Source of the DNA: Microbispora sp. ZYX-F-249
GTDB taxonomy: Bacteria; Actinomycetota; Actinomycetes; Streptosporangiales; Streptosporangiaceae
Length of the DNA: 64,000 nucleotides
NCBI RefSeq assembly: GCF_039649665.1
Contig: NZ_JBDJAW010000001.1
Span: 62,001-126,000 of the forward strand
Reading direction: 5' to 3'
Both the position numbers and the translations under genes were made by a program. Shown piece by piece: positions 36,796 through 45,875 of this stretch. How positions within the stretch are numbered: the stretch's first letter is position 1; each line of letters opens with the position of its first letter. The notes beneath the pieces are model-generated. The model searched no databases. It saw only the letters and a list, made by a program, of their open reading frames with translations, and was not told where the DNA came from.

Positions 36796-38063
36796 TCACA
36801 GAGCTCGGGGCCGGCAAATTCATCGCGACGGGCGGTTGCCTGGTATGCGGCGTCGTCGTCATCGCCGCCATCGGGGGCGGAGCCAAGTACGCCTTCACCG
36901 CTGGCGACACGGCTAAGCTCCGAGCTGCGGTCTGCGCCTACTCGGCCTCGCCGAACGCGGTACGGCGGGTGCCCGCTGCCCGCTTCGGGCTCTCCTCGCA
37001 GCAGATCGCGAACGCCCGGGAGATCGTTAACGTCGCCGCCAGGCTGGGGCTGCCCAAGCGAGCCGCCGAGATCGCCCTCGGCACCGCGCTTCAGGAAAGC
37101 GGTCTTACAAATTTAAGGACCGGCAGCGGCTCGTACGGGCTGTTCCAGCAGCAGCCGTCCCAAGCCTGGGGAACGAAGCAGCAAGTCACCACCCCATCCC
37201 ACGCGGCCCGCTCCTTCTACACGCGCCTGATCAAGATCCCCGGCTGGGAGCACATGCCGCTCACCAAGGCTGCGGCGCTCGTCCAGCGTCCCCGGGAGGA
37301 CCTGCGGGACGCCTACGCCAAGCACGAACCGCGTGCCAAGGCACTGGTCGCCCTGCTGTGGAAAGGCGGATCGCCCAGGCGAGCGGCCGTGGACACGGCC
37401 ACGAGGGACGACATGCGGGTCAGTATTCAAGCCGCAGCCGGGCTCGGTGTTCCACGTGACGAACTCGTGGCCAGCATCGCGGCAGACCTGGCCGGTCAGG
37501 AATCAGGTGAGCAACCCGATCCGGATGAGATCAGGAAGCGCGCCGACGACATCGTGACCGCCGTCGCTGGCCAGCTCTGTAAGGAACTGAAACTCAGGGC
37601 GGACAACCCTGCCGACGAGACGGCCTCCGACGGAAGCGTGCTGATCGAGAACCCTGCCGGGCGAGGTGCGATCGCGGTCAGAGCCGCGCTAGGCATGATC
37701 GGCGTGCCCTACTCCTGGGGCGGCGGCGGGCCAGGCGGGCCGAGCTTCGGCACCGGCCGCGGGGCCGGGACCAAGGGCTTCGACTGCAGCGGCCTCACGG
37801 AGTACGCGTGGAGCAAGGCAGGAGTCAGCATCGGATCTTCCACCGGCCCCCAGTGGCACTCGGGCAAGCACGTCGACCGCTCCCAGCTCCAACCAGGCGA
37901 CCTGGTCTTCTTCGCTTACAACCCCCGAAATCCCGGCACGATCCACCACGTGGGCCTCTACATCGGCAAGGGGAAGATGGTCCACGCCCCGCACACCGGC
38001 AGCCACGTGCAGATCGCGCCGATGTCCCGAAGCGACTACGCCGGGGCCGTACGACCGTCTTAG
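36792..38063 (+). CDS. Cell-wall hydrolase: lysozyme-like plus NlpC/P60 domains (VirB1-like)
   Basis: The 423-residue protein has a membrane anchor (about 10-33), a transglycosylase-like domain with catalytic Glu in TALQESGLTN and SYGLFQQQPSQAWG (about 95-180), and a C-terminal NlpC/P60 peptidase. The peptidase has Cys in FDCSGLTEY (about 331), His in HHVGLYIG (about 386) and a third polar residue in HAPHTGSH. It would open peptidoglycan for the channel. TTG 36792 overlaps the previous stop (TTGA); an ATG at 36714 with GAGG before it would add 26 residues and overlap more. Confidence 0.88.
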   Translation: MITELGAGKFIATGGCLVCGVVVIAAIGGGAKYAFTAGDTAKLRAAVCAYSASPNAVRRVPAARFGLSSQQIANAREIVNVAARLGLPKRAAEIALGTALQESGLTNLRTGSGSYGLFQQQPSQAWGTKQQVTTPSHAARSFYTRLIKIPGWEHMPLTKAAALVQRPREDLRDAYAKHEPRAKALVALLWKGGSPRRAAVDTATRDDMRVSIQAAAGLGVPRDELVASIAADLAGQESGEQPDPDEIRKRADDIVTAVAGQLCKELKLRADNPADETASDGSVLIENPAGRGAIAVRAALGMIGVPYSWGGGGPGGPSFGTGRGAGTKGFDCSGLTEYAWSKAGVSIGSSTGPQWHSGKHVDRSQLQPGDLVFFAYNPRNPGTIHHVGLYIGKGKMVHAPHTGSHVQIAPMSRSDYAGAVRPS

Positions 38064-38160
38064 CGAAACAGCTTGAACATGGTCGATCACACACAGCTAT
38101 CCTTTGCTCTCGCTGCGCGGAAAGAGCAGCTCACGCGAGCACTGTTGAGCGAGGGACATC

Positions 38161-38778
38161 GTGTCGACGATCGGCGTTGCCCTGGGGGCCACCACCGTCG
38201 GCCTCCTCATCGGGCGAATCGCCCGGATCGTCACCGACCACTTCGCCCCGCGAAAAGACATGCGGTACTCAATCGAGATCATCACTGCGGCGGTGTTCGG
38301 GCTGCTCGGGTGGCGGATCGGTATTGCTCCGCTTCTCCCCGCGTACCTCTATACGGCCACTGCTGGAGTAGCGCTCAGCGTGATCGACCTGCGGACGCGA
38401 CGACTGCCGGACGCGCTCACGCTGCCCTCGTACGTCGTCCTCCTGGCGCTCGTGGCCGTCGGCGGGATAGTGAGCAGGGACGGAGCGGTCACCGTGGGCC
38501 TGGTCCTCGGCGCGATGGGCGCCTTCTCGCTCTACTGGTGCTTCCGCCGGATGAACACCGCACTCGGGCCGGGAGACGTCAAGGCGTCCGGTCTTGTCGG
38601 CGGGATCCTCGGGACCATCGGCGTACACGCCTGGGTCGTCGGGATCGGCGCGGGGCTCATACTGGCGGCGCTATACGCGGTGACCATGCTGATCAGCCGG
38701 AAGGGCTCCGCATCCACCCTCATACCGTATGGACCGTTCATGTTCGCCGGCTGCCTTGTGGCCGTCCTCGCGACGTGA
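38161..38778 (+). CDS. A24-family prepilin peptidase
   Basis: The 205-residue integral membrane aspartyl protease has about six helices. The two catalytic aspartates are present in SVIDLRTRRLPDALTLP and in LGPGDVKASG, the GxGD motif. It starts at GTG 38161 after GAGGG. It has no N-terminal methylase domain, as in TadV/short prepilin peptidases. Its presence at the end of a VirB-type operon without a visible type IV prepilin is unusual; the fused pilin gene or a host Tad pilin may be the substrate. Confidence 0.87.
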   Translation: MSTIGVALGATTVGLLIGRIARIVTDHFAPRKDMRYSIEIITAAVFGLLGWRIGIAPLLPAYLYTATAGVALSVIDLRTRRLPDALTLPSYVVLLALVAVGGIVSRDGAVTVGLVLGAMGAFSLYWCFRRMNTALGPGDVKASGLVGGILGTIGVHAWVVGIGAGLILAALYAVTMLISRKGSASTLIPYGPFMFAGCLVAVLAT

Positions 38779-38870
38779 CCGCCGAACGTTCTCCACCACC
38801 GACGCTGGGGCCGTAAGCTGGACATGGCCGATCTCACCTTCTCTTTTGGCGAAGGAAGTGAAACCGGTCA

Positions 38871-38898
38871 GGGGCCGTTCCCTTTCGGGGGCGGCCCC
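38871..38898. terminator. Bidirectional terminator closing the transfer operon
   Basis: GGGGCCG (38871-38877) pairs with CGGCCCC (38892-38898), with further pairing inside. It lies between the convergent prepilin peptidase gene and the 38900-39382 gene. Confidence 0.65.
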
Positions 38899-38899
38899 G

Positions 38900-39382
38900 T
38901 TACTCGTTGAGGAGTTCCCGCAGCAGCGTGAACCCCGGCATGATCTCCCTCGGCCGTACGCCGACCTCGAACATCTCCGGCTCTTCGAAGACCGGTTCCC
39001 CGCTGGGGCGGCGCGCATAGGCTACGCGGCCGTAGTCGACACCGTCATCACGGTCGAAGCTCATCCAGGTGATTGCCTCTTGCTCGCCTTCGCGGAGTGC
39101 ATGGTTCGAGACCGCGCGCGTGGCCACGGTGCTCGGCGGCTCGAAGATCCACACCTGCGGCACCGCGAGGACCCAGCGCCTCACGCCGATCTCACCGGCC
39201 TTCGCGGCGGCTCTGCGCTCGAAGGCAACGGCGGTCTCTCGATCGCGCAGGTAGTCGTAGTCGCTGAGGACGAGACGGCGCTCCCCATCCAGCACGACGA
39301 CCGCGGGGCAGTCACGAGCGACGATGCTCTTCTCCAGGCGCTCAACCACGTCGAAGAGCAGGTTCGCCGTCTCGGCATTCAC
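38900..39382 (-). CDS. Hypothetical protein of the element
   Basis: The 160-residue acidic soluble protein starts at GTG 39382 with GGGAGGAG upstream. It has alternating strands and helices (PAVVVLDGERRLVLSDYDYL, RRWVLAVPQVWIF) and no membrane segment. I do not recognise it. The next 252 bp up to the DUF932 gene contain no gene that I can support. Confidence 0.6.
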   Translation of the reverse strand: MNAETANLLFDVVERLEKSIVARDCPAVVVLDGERRLVLSDYDYLRDRETAVAFERRAAAKAGEIGVRRWVLAVPQVWIFEPPSTVATRAVSNHALREGEQEAITWMSFDRDDGVDYGRVAYARRPSGEPVFEEPEMFEVGVRPREIMPGFTLLRELLNE

Positions 39383-39634
39383 CCTGTTTCTCCTCCCGTG
39401 ATGTAGACGCGGACCACCGCCGAGAACACCCTATGGCCCCACTCGGCCCTGTCAGCCTCTTAATCCACCATCCACGCTCGCCTCGTCGCCGGTGACAACG
39501 CCTGAGTAGAGCCGACGCGCTTCTCCTCCCAGACCGCACCCCCGGTGGTAACCCGCCTATGTGACTCGCGTTCCTGAGAGCGAAGGCCCATGCTCCGCTC
39601 TCAGCAGCGCCACAGCCCTCGCGCCGTCCCGGGA

Positions 39635-40663
39635 CTAAGGACGGAGGCGAGCGATCACGTTTTCGCCGAGCACCTTGGACAGGGTGAGCAGGGTTCCCTG
39701 GTCGAGTTCGTCGATGCCGCCGGTGATGGCACGGAGCATGTTGCGTTCGGCTCGCTCGGCGCCGCGTACGTTCTGCTCGTGATGGGTGAAAGTGTTCACC
39801 GCCTGCACCACGCCCCAAGCCGTACCACGCCACGGGGCTACGCGTAGGTCGTGGTTCCAGAGCTTGGCCAGGGTGTCTCGCTTGTTCTCCGCCATGGTGC
39901 GGCTGCGGCCTCGCTCCCGTGGCATCGGTGTGTGGGCGTCCAGGAACGCCTGCCATTGCCGTTCGGTGACATCGACCCGGCACAGGTCGCGTACCGCCGT
40001 CGAGAATTCGTCGGCCAGTGCGTACACGATGTTCAGCGCCTCGCGGGCCTCGGCGAGCCGCAGCTTCGAGTGCCGGGAGTGCTTGATCTTGACCTGCTGT
40101 CCGCGCTCGGCGAGGCCGGCGGCCATCGTGTTGTCGCAGACGATGTGGGTCACGGCCCGTTTGAACGTCGTGGCCAGGGAACCGTCGAAGGATGTCGCAC
40201 CGAACAGGTGGGGCCGGAACTCGACGCCTTCGGGCGTGACGACGTTGTCGGGCACTTCGACCGACACCCAGGCGACCGCTCCCCCCTTGAGCAGTCCGGC
40301 GGATCCGATCGACAGATCGGCGTCCAGGAGCCTGGAGACGGTGTTGATCAGCCATTCGACGTAGGGATGCGGCTCGTACCCGTCGGAGAAGATGCCCATG
40401 ACATGGCCGTTGTCGCTGCGCACGATGGCCTGTCGTCCGGGCACCTGGGCCAGCCCGCCGCGCGGGTCTTCCACGTAGACCGGGCTGCTCAGCGCCTCCC
40501 AGCCGAACAGCCGACGCTTGACGTCGTCCACGGGGATCGGGCCGAGGTAGTGGTTCGGCTCCTCGGCCTGCATGCTCGCGCGGTAGTGCCAGGCCGTACC
40601 GCGCTTCTCGGTGAAGCCGATCAAGGTGTTGGCGTTCAGCCACTCCAGAGACTCCCTGGACAT
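39635..40663 (-). CDS. DUF932 phage/plasmid-like protein
   Basis: This 342-residue protein belongs to DUF932 (TIGR03299-type), which is widespread on phages, plasmids and ICEs. Diagnostic stretches are YEPHPYVEWLINTV, the GLLKGGAVAWVSVEVPD strand, FDGSLATTFKRAVTHIVCDNTM and the RHS motif in KHSRHSKLRL. The molecular role is unknown; similarity to DNA-repair or recombination-associated proteins has been suggested. GAGGGGAG precedes the ATG. Confidence 0.88.
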   Translation of the reverse strand: MSRESLEWLNANTLIGFTEKRGTAWHYRASMQAEEPNHYLGPIPVDDVKRRLFGWEALSSPVYVEDPRGGLAQVPGRQAIVRSDNGHVMGIFSDGYEPHPYVEWLINTVSRLLDADLSIGSAGLLKGGAVAWVSVEVPDNVVTPEGVEFRPHLFGATSFDGSLATTFKRAVTHIVCDNTMAAGLAERGQQVKIKHSRHSKLRLAEAREALNIVYALADEFSTAVRDLCRVDVTERQWQAFLDAHTPMPRERGRSRTMAENKRDTLAKLWNHDLRVAPWRGTAWGVVQAVNTFTHHEQNVRGAERAERNMLRAITGGIDELDQGTLLTLSKVLGENVIARLRP

Positions 40664-40735
40664 GTCTGTCTCCCCTCGGTGGAAATGAGAAAGGCACCGG
40701 CCGTTGGCCGATGCCGTCGATGTCGTAGGTGATGT

Positions 40736-40753
40736 TGGTAAGGAGAATTACCA
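40736..40753. promoter_or_regulatory. Palindrome TGGTAA-GGAGAA-TTACCA
   Basis: A perfect 6-bp inverted repeat with a 6-bp spacer lies 73-90 bp upstream of the DUF932 start. It may be an operator for an element regulator; the weak AT-rich stem is less likely to be a terminator. Confidence 0.4.
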
Positions 40754-40797
40754 TATCTGCCGCATCCTCCAGCGAAAGCGCCGGAGTTCGGGCGAAC

Positions 40798-41358
40798 TCA
40801 CGTGGAGCGCTGTTGTACGGCGTAGGCCACGCGTTCGGTCAGTTCACGATCGGCTACGCGAATCTCGATGGTGCTCGTGCCGTCGCCGTGGACGGTGAAC
40901 GAGCCGGACGCGGCCTCCAGTCGCCACCGGACGACGGTCTCTCGCTCTTTCTCGGTGAGCGAGGCCTCCGGCAGCAGTTCCACCAGGGTTTCGACGATCT
41001 CGGCCCGTGTGCCGTTCTCGGCCGCCCTCTTCGCCAACCGCTCGAAGCAGGCGATCAGGTCCCGTCGATAGTCGGGCAGTAGGCGGCGCTCGATCCTCTT
41101 CGCGACGAACTTCGCCCCTCGCGCCGCTGTCACCGTGATCTCATGCCGTCGCAGGTCAGGGCATGTTCCCCTGCTGCCGTCGGGGTAAACACCGAGCACC
41201 CTGATCCGTCCCCGCTGGTTCCAGATCGGATGCACGACGAGCCGGGCACCGGCGGGTCCAGTCAGGTAGGCCGGATGGCCGGGCCGCACCAGGGACCTGA
41301 AGCCCTCCAGATGCTCGGCGACCTCGATCACCAATTCCTCGACTTCCCATTCGTTCAC
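40798..41358 (-). CDS. Hypothetical protein of the element
   Basis: The 186-residue soluble protein starts at GTG 41358 with AAGGAG seven bases upstream. The N-terminal half has beta-rich content (GARLVVHPIWNQRGRIRVLGVYPDG). The C-terminal half is helical with many charged residues. There is no known domain. One copy of the TAAATACGG element lies 113-147 bp upstream and probably controls it. Confidence 0.6.
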   Translation of the reverse strand: MNEWEVEELVIEVAEHLEGFRSLVRPGHPAYLTGPAGARLVVHPIWNQRGRIRVLGVYPDGSRGTCPDLRRHEITVTAARGAKFVAKRIERRLLPDYRRDLIACFERLAKRAAENGTRAEIVETLVELLPEASLTEKERETVVRWRLEAASGSFTVHGDGTSTIEIRVADRELTERVAYAVQQRST

Positions 41359-41470
41359 CCACTGACTCCTTTCGAATAATTAGTTGACGAATTGAAATCG
41401 GGCCAATCTGGCACCGCAGAAGCATTTGAGATTTCCGACCGAGCGTTATCACTTCGATCGAAGCTCACAT

Positions 41471-41505
41471 CTAAATACGGACGACGGTACGGCCCGAACG
41501 TCCGC
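41471..41505 (-). repeat. TAAATACGG element, copy 1
   Basis: CTAAATACGG is followed, after 8 variable bases, by ACGGCCCGAACGTCCGC. The same bipartite sequence with identical spacing occurs three more times at 45.9-46.3 kb. All lie upstream of minus-strand genes. The stretch 41359-41608 contains this element and no gene. Confidence 0.7.
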
Positions 41506-41608
41506 CTACCGAGACCGTCATCCGCGCTGGTCTGCAGCGACGGTACGGATGCAACGGATTCGGCGGGCGCTTTGAAACGGGACAGCGCCCGCCGGTCCGG
41601 AGTTGGCT

Positions 41609-41926
41609 TTATGGCTGCTCTTCGTCGCGCATACGTTCTTGCTCAGCACGGAACCGGTAGATGTCCCTGCCGGGCTTGGCGCACTCCTGGCAGCGACAGC
41701 CGTACCTGTGGATTTCACTGATGTGAAAAACCTGGACGCGGGCCTGCCATGGTGTGGGATAGAGCGACTCGTCCAGTTCCACGTGAACGCGTCCGCGCTG
41801 CTCGTTGACCTTGGTCACCCTGCCCGGGTAGTAAAACGGAGACTGATAAGACTCCGTCCACCACGGCCGCACCGGGATGTGGAAGGAGGGCCGGACCAGG
41901 ACGCGGTCACCTGGCTCCATCGCCAT
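41609..41926 (-). CDS. Hypothetical KOW/SH3-like small protein
   Basis: The 105-residue protein from ATG 41926 (AAGGGGG upstream) begins MAMEPGDRVLVRPSFHIPV and continues with GRVTKVNEQRGRVHVELDE, the strand pattern of a small SH3-like barrel. A CRCQEC pair could bind metal. It overlaps the end of the ComM-like gene by 20 bp and is therefore co-transcribed. The function is unknown. Confidence 0.55.
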   Translation of the reverse strand: MAMEPGDRVLVRPSFHIPVRPWWTESYQSPFYYPGRVTKVNEQRGRVHVELDESLYPTPWQARVQVFHISEIHRYGCRCQECAKPGRDIYRFRAEQERMRDEEQP

Positions 41927-43412
41927 CTGCCCCCTTCCACAACTCCAGGGCACCCGCCGCATCGTCGAGCTGTGGACGGTCGGCGCCGCGCAGGTCTGCC
42001 AGTGTCCAGGCCACGCGCAGCAGCCGGGGCAGCCCGTCGGCCGTCACGAGCCCGGTGCTGACCGCCGATCCGAGCAGTTCTGCGGCCTCTGGTGCGACGG
42101 GAAAGCGCGTGTGCAGGTCCGGTGCGGGTATCTCGGCGTTGGTCCGCCATGGTGTGTCGGCCAGCCGGTGGGCCGCCCGTACCCGCGCTGCGAGCACCCG
42201 CGCGGCCACCGCCGCACTTGACTCACCCGTCCCGGCGGCGCGATCCTCCTGCTCGACAGGTGCGCGTGCGGCGACGTGCGACAGAAGCATGGCGAGGCGT
42301 GCCCGGTAGCGGCGCCGCGCCTCCGGTGTGCAGGCACACTCCTCCCGCCCATCGGGGCACGAGCATGGCCGAGCGTCGACAACCAGGATGAACCGCGCCG
42401 GGTAGCGGACGCTCCGGCCCATCCCGGTGAGGTGGACCTGTCCGCTGTCCATTGGCCGGCACAGGCTGTCCAGGACCGGGCGGACGAACTCCGGCGCGTC
42501 GGCGAGATGCAGCACGCCGTGATGGGCGAGCGAGACCGCACCGGGGCGATTGGCCGCCACGCTGCCGAAGATAGCCGTAGGGGTCGCCGTGTGATGCGGC
42601 GCGGACAGCGGGGGCGTGACCCCCGGCGCTCTGTCGAAGCGTCCGGCCAGCGAGTAGATCTCGGCGACCTCCCGGGCGGCCTGCTCACTCAGCGGCGGCA
42701 GGATGCCCGGAAGGCGTTCGGCGAGCATCGTGGCCGGGCCGTCGCCGGACAGGAACAGGTGGTGCCCGCCCGCCGCGCAGACCTCCAGTGCGCGGCGGGC
42801 CGCCTGGTTGCCCGGCACGTCGGCCAGGTCGACGGCGAATGACGATGACGGCGCAGACTCCGGTTCCTGGTCGTGATGATCGCGGAATGCCCCGTGACGG
42901 AGCTGGTCGACCACGTCGGCCAGCCTGGTTACGGGCATCACCACGGCGCCGGGGACCTGCGCCGCCTCCCGCGCGCATTCCGCCGGGACAGCGACTCTGC
43001 TGATTCCGGCACGGACAGCGGCAGCCACCATCGGCAGGACGCCTCTGACGGGGCGTATCCCACCGTCCAGCGCCAGCTCACCCAGGAACACCCGCCCGGC
43101 GACCCGCTCGGCCGGGACGACACCGGCGGCGGCCAGCAGCGCCACGGCCAGCGCGAGATCGGCCGCCGCGTCGTAGACCGGCGGGATCACCGGTGACACA
43201 CTCACCGTGATCCGCGCGTCCGGCCAGGACGTTCCGCTGTTGCGGATCGCGGCCCGGATCCGCGCGCGGGCAGGCCAAACCGATAGCTCCGGCAGGCCGA
43301 CCAAATACAGCTCCGCGTCGCCGGGTGCGGCATCGGCCTCGATGTCGACGACATGCGCGGTGACACCGATCAGGGCGACCGACCGGGTTGAGGCGTAGCC
43401 CATCCCGTTCAC
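41907..43412 (-). CDS. ComM/YifB-like Mg-chelatase-family AAA protein with a degenerate Walker A
   Basis: This 501-residue protein starts at GTG 43412 (GTGA overlap with the DUF4192 gene; ATG 43403 is also possible). The N-terminal S5/Lon-like domain is typical (MGYASTRSVALIGVTAHVV, DLALAVALLAA, FLGELALDGGIRPVRGVLP). It lines up with ComM/YifB, a helicase that aids integration of branched DNA. The Walker A site, normally GPPGTGKTM, reads SGDGPATMLA, with no Lys. Later motifs (GVLHLADAPEF, the CxCxxxxxxCxC cluster, the VDARPCSCPDG loop) are recognisable. ATP hydrolysis is therefore doubtful. Confidence 0.85.
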   Translation of the reverse strand: MNGMGYASTRSVALIGVTAHVVDIEADAAPGDAELYLVGLPELSVWPARARIRAAIRNSGTSWPDARITVSVSPVIPPVYDAAADLALAVALLAAAGVVPAERVAGRVFLGELALDGGIRPVRGVLPMVAAAVRAGISRVAVPAECAREAAQVPGAVVMPVTRLADVVDQLRHGAFRDHHDQEPESAPSSSFAVDLADVPGNQAARRALEVCAAGGHHLFLSGDGPATMLAERLPGILPPLSEQAAREVAEIYSLAGRFDRAPGVTPPLSAPHHTATPTAIFGSVAANRPGAVSLAHHGVLHLADAPEFVRPVLDSLCRPMDSGQVHLTGMGRSVRYPARFILVVDARPCSCPDGREECACTPEARRRYRARLAMLLSHVAARAPVEQEDRAAGTGESSAAVAARVLAARVRAAHRLADTPWRTNAEIPAPDLHTRFPVAPEAAELLGSAVSTGLVTADGLPRLLRVAWTLADLRGADRPQLDDAAGALELWKGADGDGAR

Positions 43413-44491
43413 CACCCCACCGGCAGCACCGGCCGCGCGGAGTCCGGGCACTGGGCGGCCTTGTCAGCGATCTCGTCGGCCATACCCGCGCAGTCCATCC
43501 CGGCGGCCGTCTCCGGCGGCAGTCCACAGTCCAGGGCCGTCCGGATCAGCCCCGCCAGGCGGTAACCGGGATCGACCGACAGCGCCCGCTCCACAGCGAC
43601 GCGCGCCAGCGGCCCATCTCCGGTGCACAGTGCGAGGAACGCCAGCAAGGCGGCCGGAGGGGCGGCGAAGTCCGGTTCCACCCTGCGGGCGAGTTGGGTC
43701 CACAACTTGATGTGCGTGTCGCCGTCGTATCGGCCGATCAAGGTCAAGGCCGCGTCGCGGACGCAGATCGCGGTGAGCCGCACGCCGAGCCAGGCGACCT
43801 CGTCGGCGGACAGCTCCTGCCCGGCCTGGGTGCGGTCCAGCGCGGCGGCAACTTGATCGAGGCCCTCGTGATACCACCCGTGATCGTCCCCAGCAGCCAA
43901 CAGAGTGCGCGCCTGAGCGCAGGCCTCGCGCGTCGCGGCCCGCACCTGTTCCCGGTCCTGCCCGCCCACCGGGGCGAGCGTCGCCGAGAGTGCCGCCCGA
44001 TCAGGCTGGGCGACGTACCCGGCGAACACAGCAGCAGCCGCAGCCGGGTTGGTCCCCGCGTCGTACGGCACGCCATCCGGTGAACAGCAGTCGGGATCGG
44101 GGCACATATACGACCAGTAGCGGCCACCCTCGGCCCGGAGCGCGTCGATCGTGTCGATCCCCGCATCCGACAGTGAGCCGCGTATGGCGTCCATCACGGG
44201 TGTGACGTGCCAGCCGGGCCCATACCCGATGAGGATCGCCCGCTCAGTGCCGTTGCGGGTGAGCAACTCGGCGAAGCGCCGGGCCAGGTCGGGAGTGTCC
44301 TCGGAGTTGTCCGGCAGGTCGAAACGCATGCTGAACCGCAGCCCTCGGGCGGTGCTGCCAGGTTCCGCGCTGGGTTCGAACGCCATCGCGACGATGCTTC
44401 GATCCGGATGGAACCCCAGCATGTAGGGCACGATCGCGATGAAGTCCGCCGGACGGCTCAGCCGTACCGTGTGATCCAGACCAGAGGTCAT
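43409..44491 (-). CDS. DUF4192 domain protein
   Basis: The 360-residue protein from ATG 44491 (AGGAGG upstream) has the DUF4192 start LSRPADFIAIVPYMLGFHPDRSIVAMAF, and a TPR-like C-terminal segment (DGPLARVAVERALSVDPGYRLAGLI). The family is almost confined to actinobacteria and their elements. Its function is unknown. It is followed without gap by the ComM-like gene. Confidence 0.88.
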   Translation of the reverse strand: MTSGLDHTVRLSRPADFIAIVPYMLGFHPDRSIVAMAFEPSAEPGSTARGLRFSMRFDLPDNSEDTPDLARRFAELLTRNGTERAILIGYGPGWHVTPVMDAIRGSLSDAGIDTIDALRAEGGRYWSYMCPDPDCCSPDGVPYDAGTNPAAAAAVFAGYVAQPDRAALSATLAPVGGQDREQVRAATREACAQARTLLAAGDDHGWYHEGLDQVAAALDRTQAGQELSADEVAWLGVRLTAICVRDAALTLIGRYDGDTHIKLWTQLARRVEPDFAAPPAALLAFLALCTGDGPLARVAVERALSVDPGYRLAGLIRTALDCGLPPETAAGMDCAGMADEIADKAAQCPDSARPVLPVGW

Positions 44492-44563
44492 GAGTGTCCT
44501 CCTGAGCATGAAGAAACCCCCGGCGCGATCAGCCGAGGGCGATGGAAACGAAGACGGTCAGGG

Positions 44564-44863
44564 TCAGCAGCGCTCGATGCGGACGCCGCCGCGCGGTCCG
44601 AGGAAGATCCGCCGATCGGGGTAGTCGAGCCCGTCGGCGGAGCCGTACAGCGTGATCGCGCAGTCGTCCCCCACGCATGGGGTGAGCGCGTCGGCGGCCT
44701 CGCGATGCGTGAACGCGAAGTGCGAGCGCTGCCAGTAGCCGTACCGGTGCCGATCGACCAGCTTGCGCCGGGCATCGGCCAGGGAAGTGAACTCCTCCAG
44801 GTCATCCGGCTGCGGCGGGCCGTACCCGCTGCCACCGGACCAGAATCCGAACCAACGTCCCAT
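44564..44863 (-). CDS. Hypothetical small protein
   Basis: The 99-residue protein from ATG 44863 has AAGGGGG upstream. It begins MGRWFGFWSGGSGYG and has a helix-strand core (EEFTSLADARRKLVDRH; CAITLYGSADGLDYPDRRIFLGP). No known domain is seen. It follows the 44877-45305 gene closely. Confidence 0.5.
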   Translation of the reverse strand: MGRWFGFWSGGSGYGPPQPDDLEEFTSLADARRKLVDRHRYGYWQRSHFAFTHREAADALTPCVGDDCAITLYGSADGLDYPDRRIFLGPRGGVRIERC

Positions 44864-44876
44864 GATCGTGCCCCCT

Positions 44877-45305
44877 TTAGGTGCGGGCCGGGCAGCCGGG
44901 CGACAAGTGGTCGCCACCGCAGTAGCCGCACCACTCGTCCATCGCGTAGATCGACAGATCTTCGGCGTACCGGTCGCGCCACTCCAGCTGCGCGCGGGTG
45001 TAGGAGTCGAAATAGTCGGCGTCGGTGTCGCCGGGTCGCAGCGTGAGGTAGTTCAGAACCGTCCGGGCCGCGCTGATCAGCTCACCGGGCGTCAGAACCG
45101 CGCCGACACCCGAGCAGATGTCGGACCCGCTGAAGATGGTCCGGCGGCGCCGAGACAGCCGGTACCGCCAGCGGATCCGGCCCTCATCGGTCCGCCCGGC
45201 GGCCTCCACCTCCAACAGGTGATCGGTGTCGATCTGCCATGCGGGCACCAGCCGGGAACTGATGATCCACGCGGGTGGCAGGGTCAAGGCATGCGTCATC
45301 ACCAT
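44877..45305 (-). CDS. Hypothetical protein
   Basis: The 142-residue protein has a beta-rich first half (WQIDTDHLLEVEAAG, RIRWRYRLSRRRRTIF) and a C-terminal CGYCGGDHLSPGC motif that could bind zinc. I do not recognise it. It lies 38 bp after the 45344-45742 gene and belongs to the same run of minus-strand accessory genes. Confidence 0.5.
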   Translation of the reverse strand: MVMTHALTLPPAWIISSRLVPAWQIDTDHLLEVEAAGRTDEGRIRWRYRLSRRRRTIFSGSDICSGVGAVLTPGELISAARTVLNYLTLRPGDTDADYFDSYTRAQLEWRDRYAEDLSIYAMDEWCGYCGGDHLSPGCPART

Positions 45306-45343
45306 GGCGACTCCAAAAGTTCAGGAAGGTGGAATGGCGGCCG

Positions 45344-45742
45344 TCAGTACCGGCGACGGCGGCTCAGGTGATGCGGTCGTACGGTCGTGCTGACCACGTG
45401 GATCTCGCAGTCCCGGAAGTCGAGGGCATCGGTGTAGCAGCGTGAGCAGCGGATCAGCCGCACACGCGCCCCCGATGCCCGGTTGGTGTGCGTGGCGTCG
45501 ACCCACAGATGGGTCTTGGCCAGACAGCCGAGACAGGTGATGACCTCGGCATCCTTGGGCATCGGCGTGAGCGCCACCGTCACCACGTACTCACGCGTGC
45601 TGCCGGGATCAGCGGCGGACACCAGAGTCGCGGTGTCCGGGCGGACCTCACCCAACGCGGCCACGCGCATCACGCGGCCCCCGTCGCAGACCGTCAGGTC
45701 TCCCACGGACCAGCCGGCCCGGACGGCAGAATTCACCTCCAT
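45344..45742 (-). CDS. Hypothetical zinc-ribbon-like protein
   Basis: The 132-residue protein starts at ATG 45742 with GGGAGG upstream. Two cysteine pairs (CLGC and, 33 residues on, CSRC) suggest a zinc ribbon in the second half; the first half has short beta strands. It is the first gene after the repeat region at 45.88-46.31 kb, with one TAAATACGG element about 135 bp upstream. Confidence 0.5.
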   Translation of the reverse strand: MEVNSAVRAGWSVGDLTVCDGGRVMRVAALGEVRPDTATLVSAADPGSTREYVVTVALTPMPKDAEVITCLGCLAKTHLWVDATHTNRASGARVRLIRCSRCYTDALDFRDCEIHVVSTTVRPHHLSRRRRY

Positions 45743-45875
45743 ACGATTGCCTCCCTTTTCGCGGCGCCTGTCCGGCGGCCTTCCGTACGGTCCGGCGGAT
45801 GCGGGAATCAGGACGGCGGTTCACGTATGGCGGAGTCCGGTGTGTCCGGCGCTCTCGCGGTGCGAATCGCGCTCA

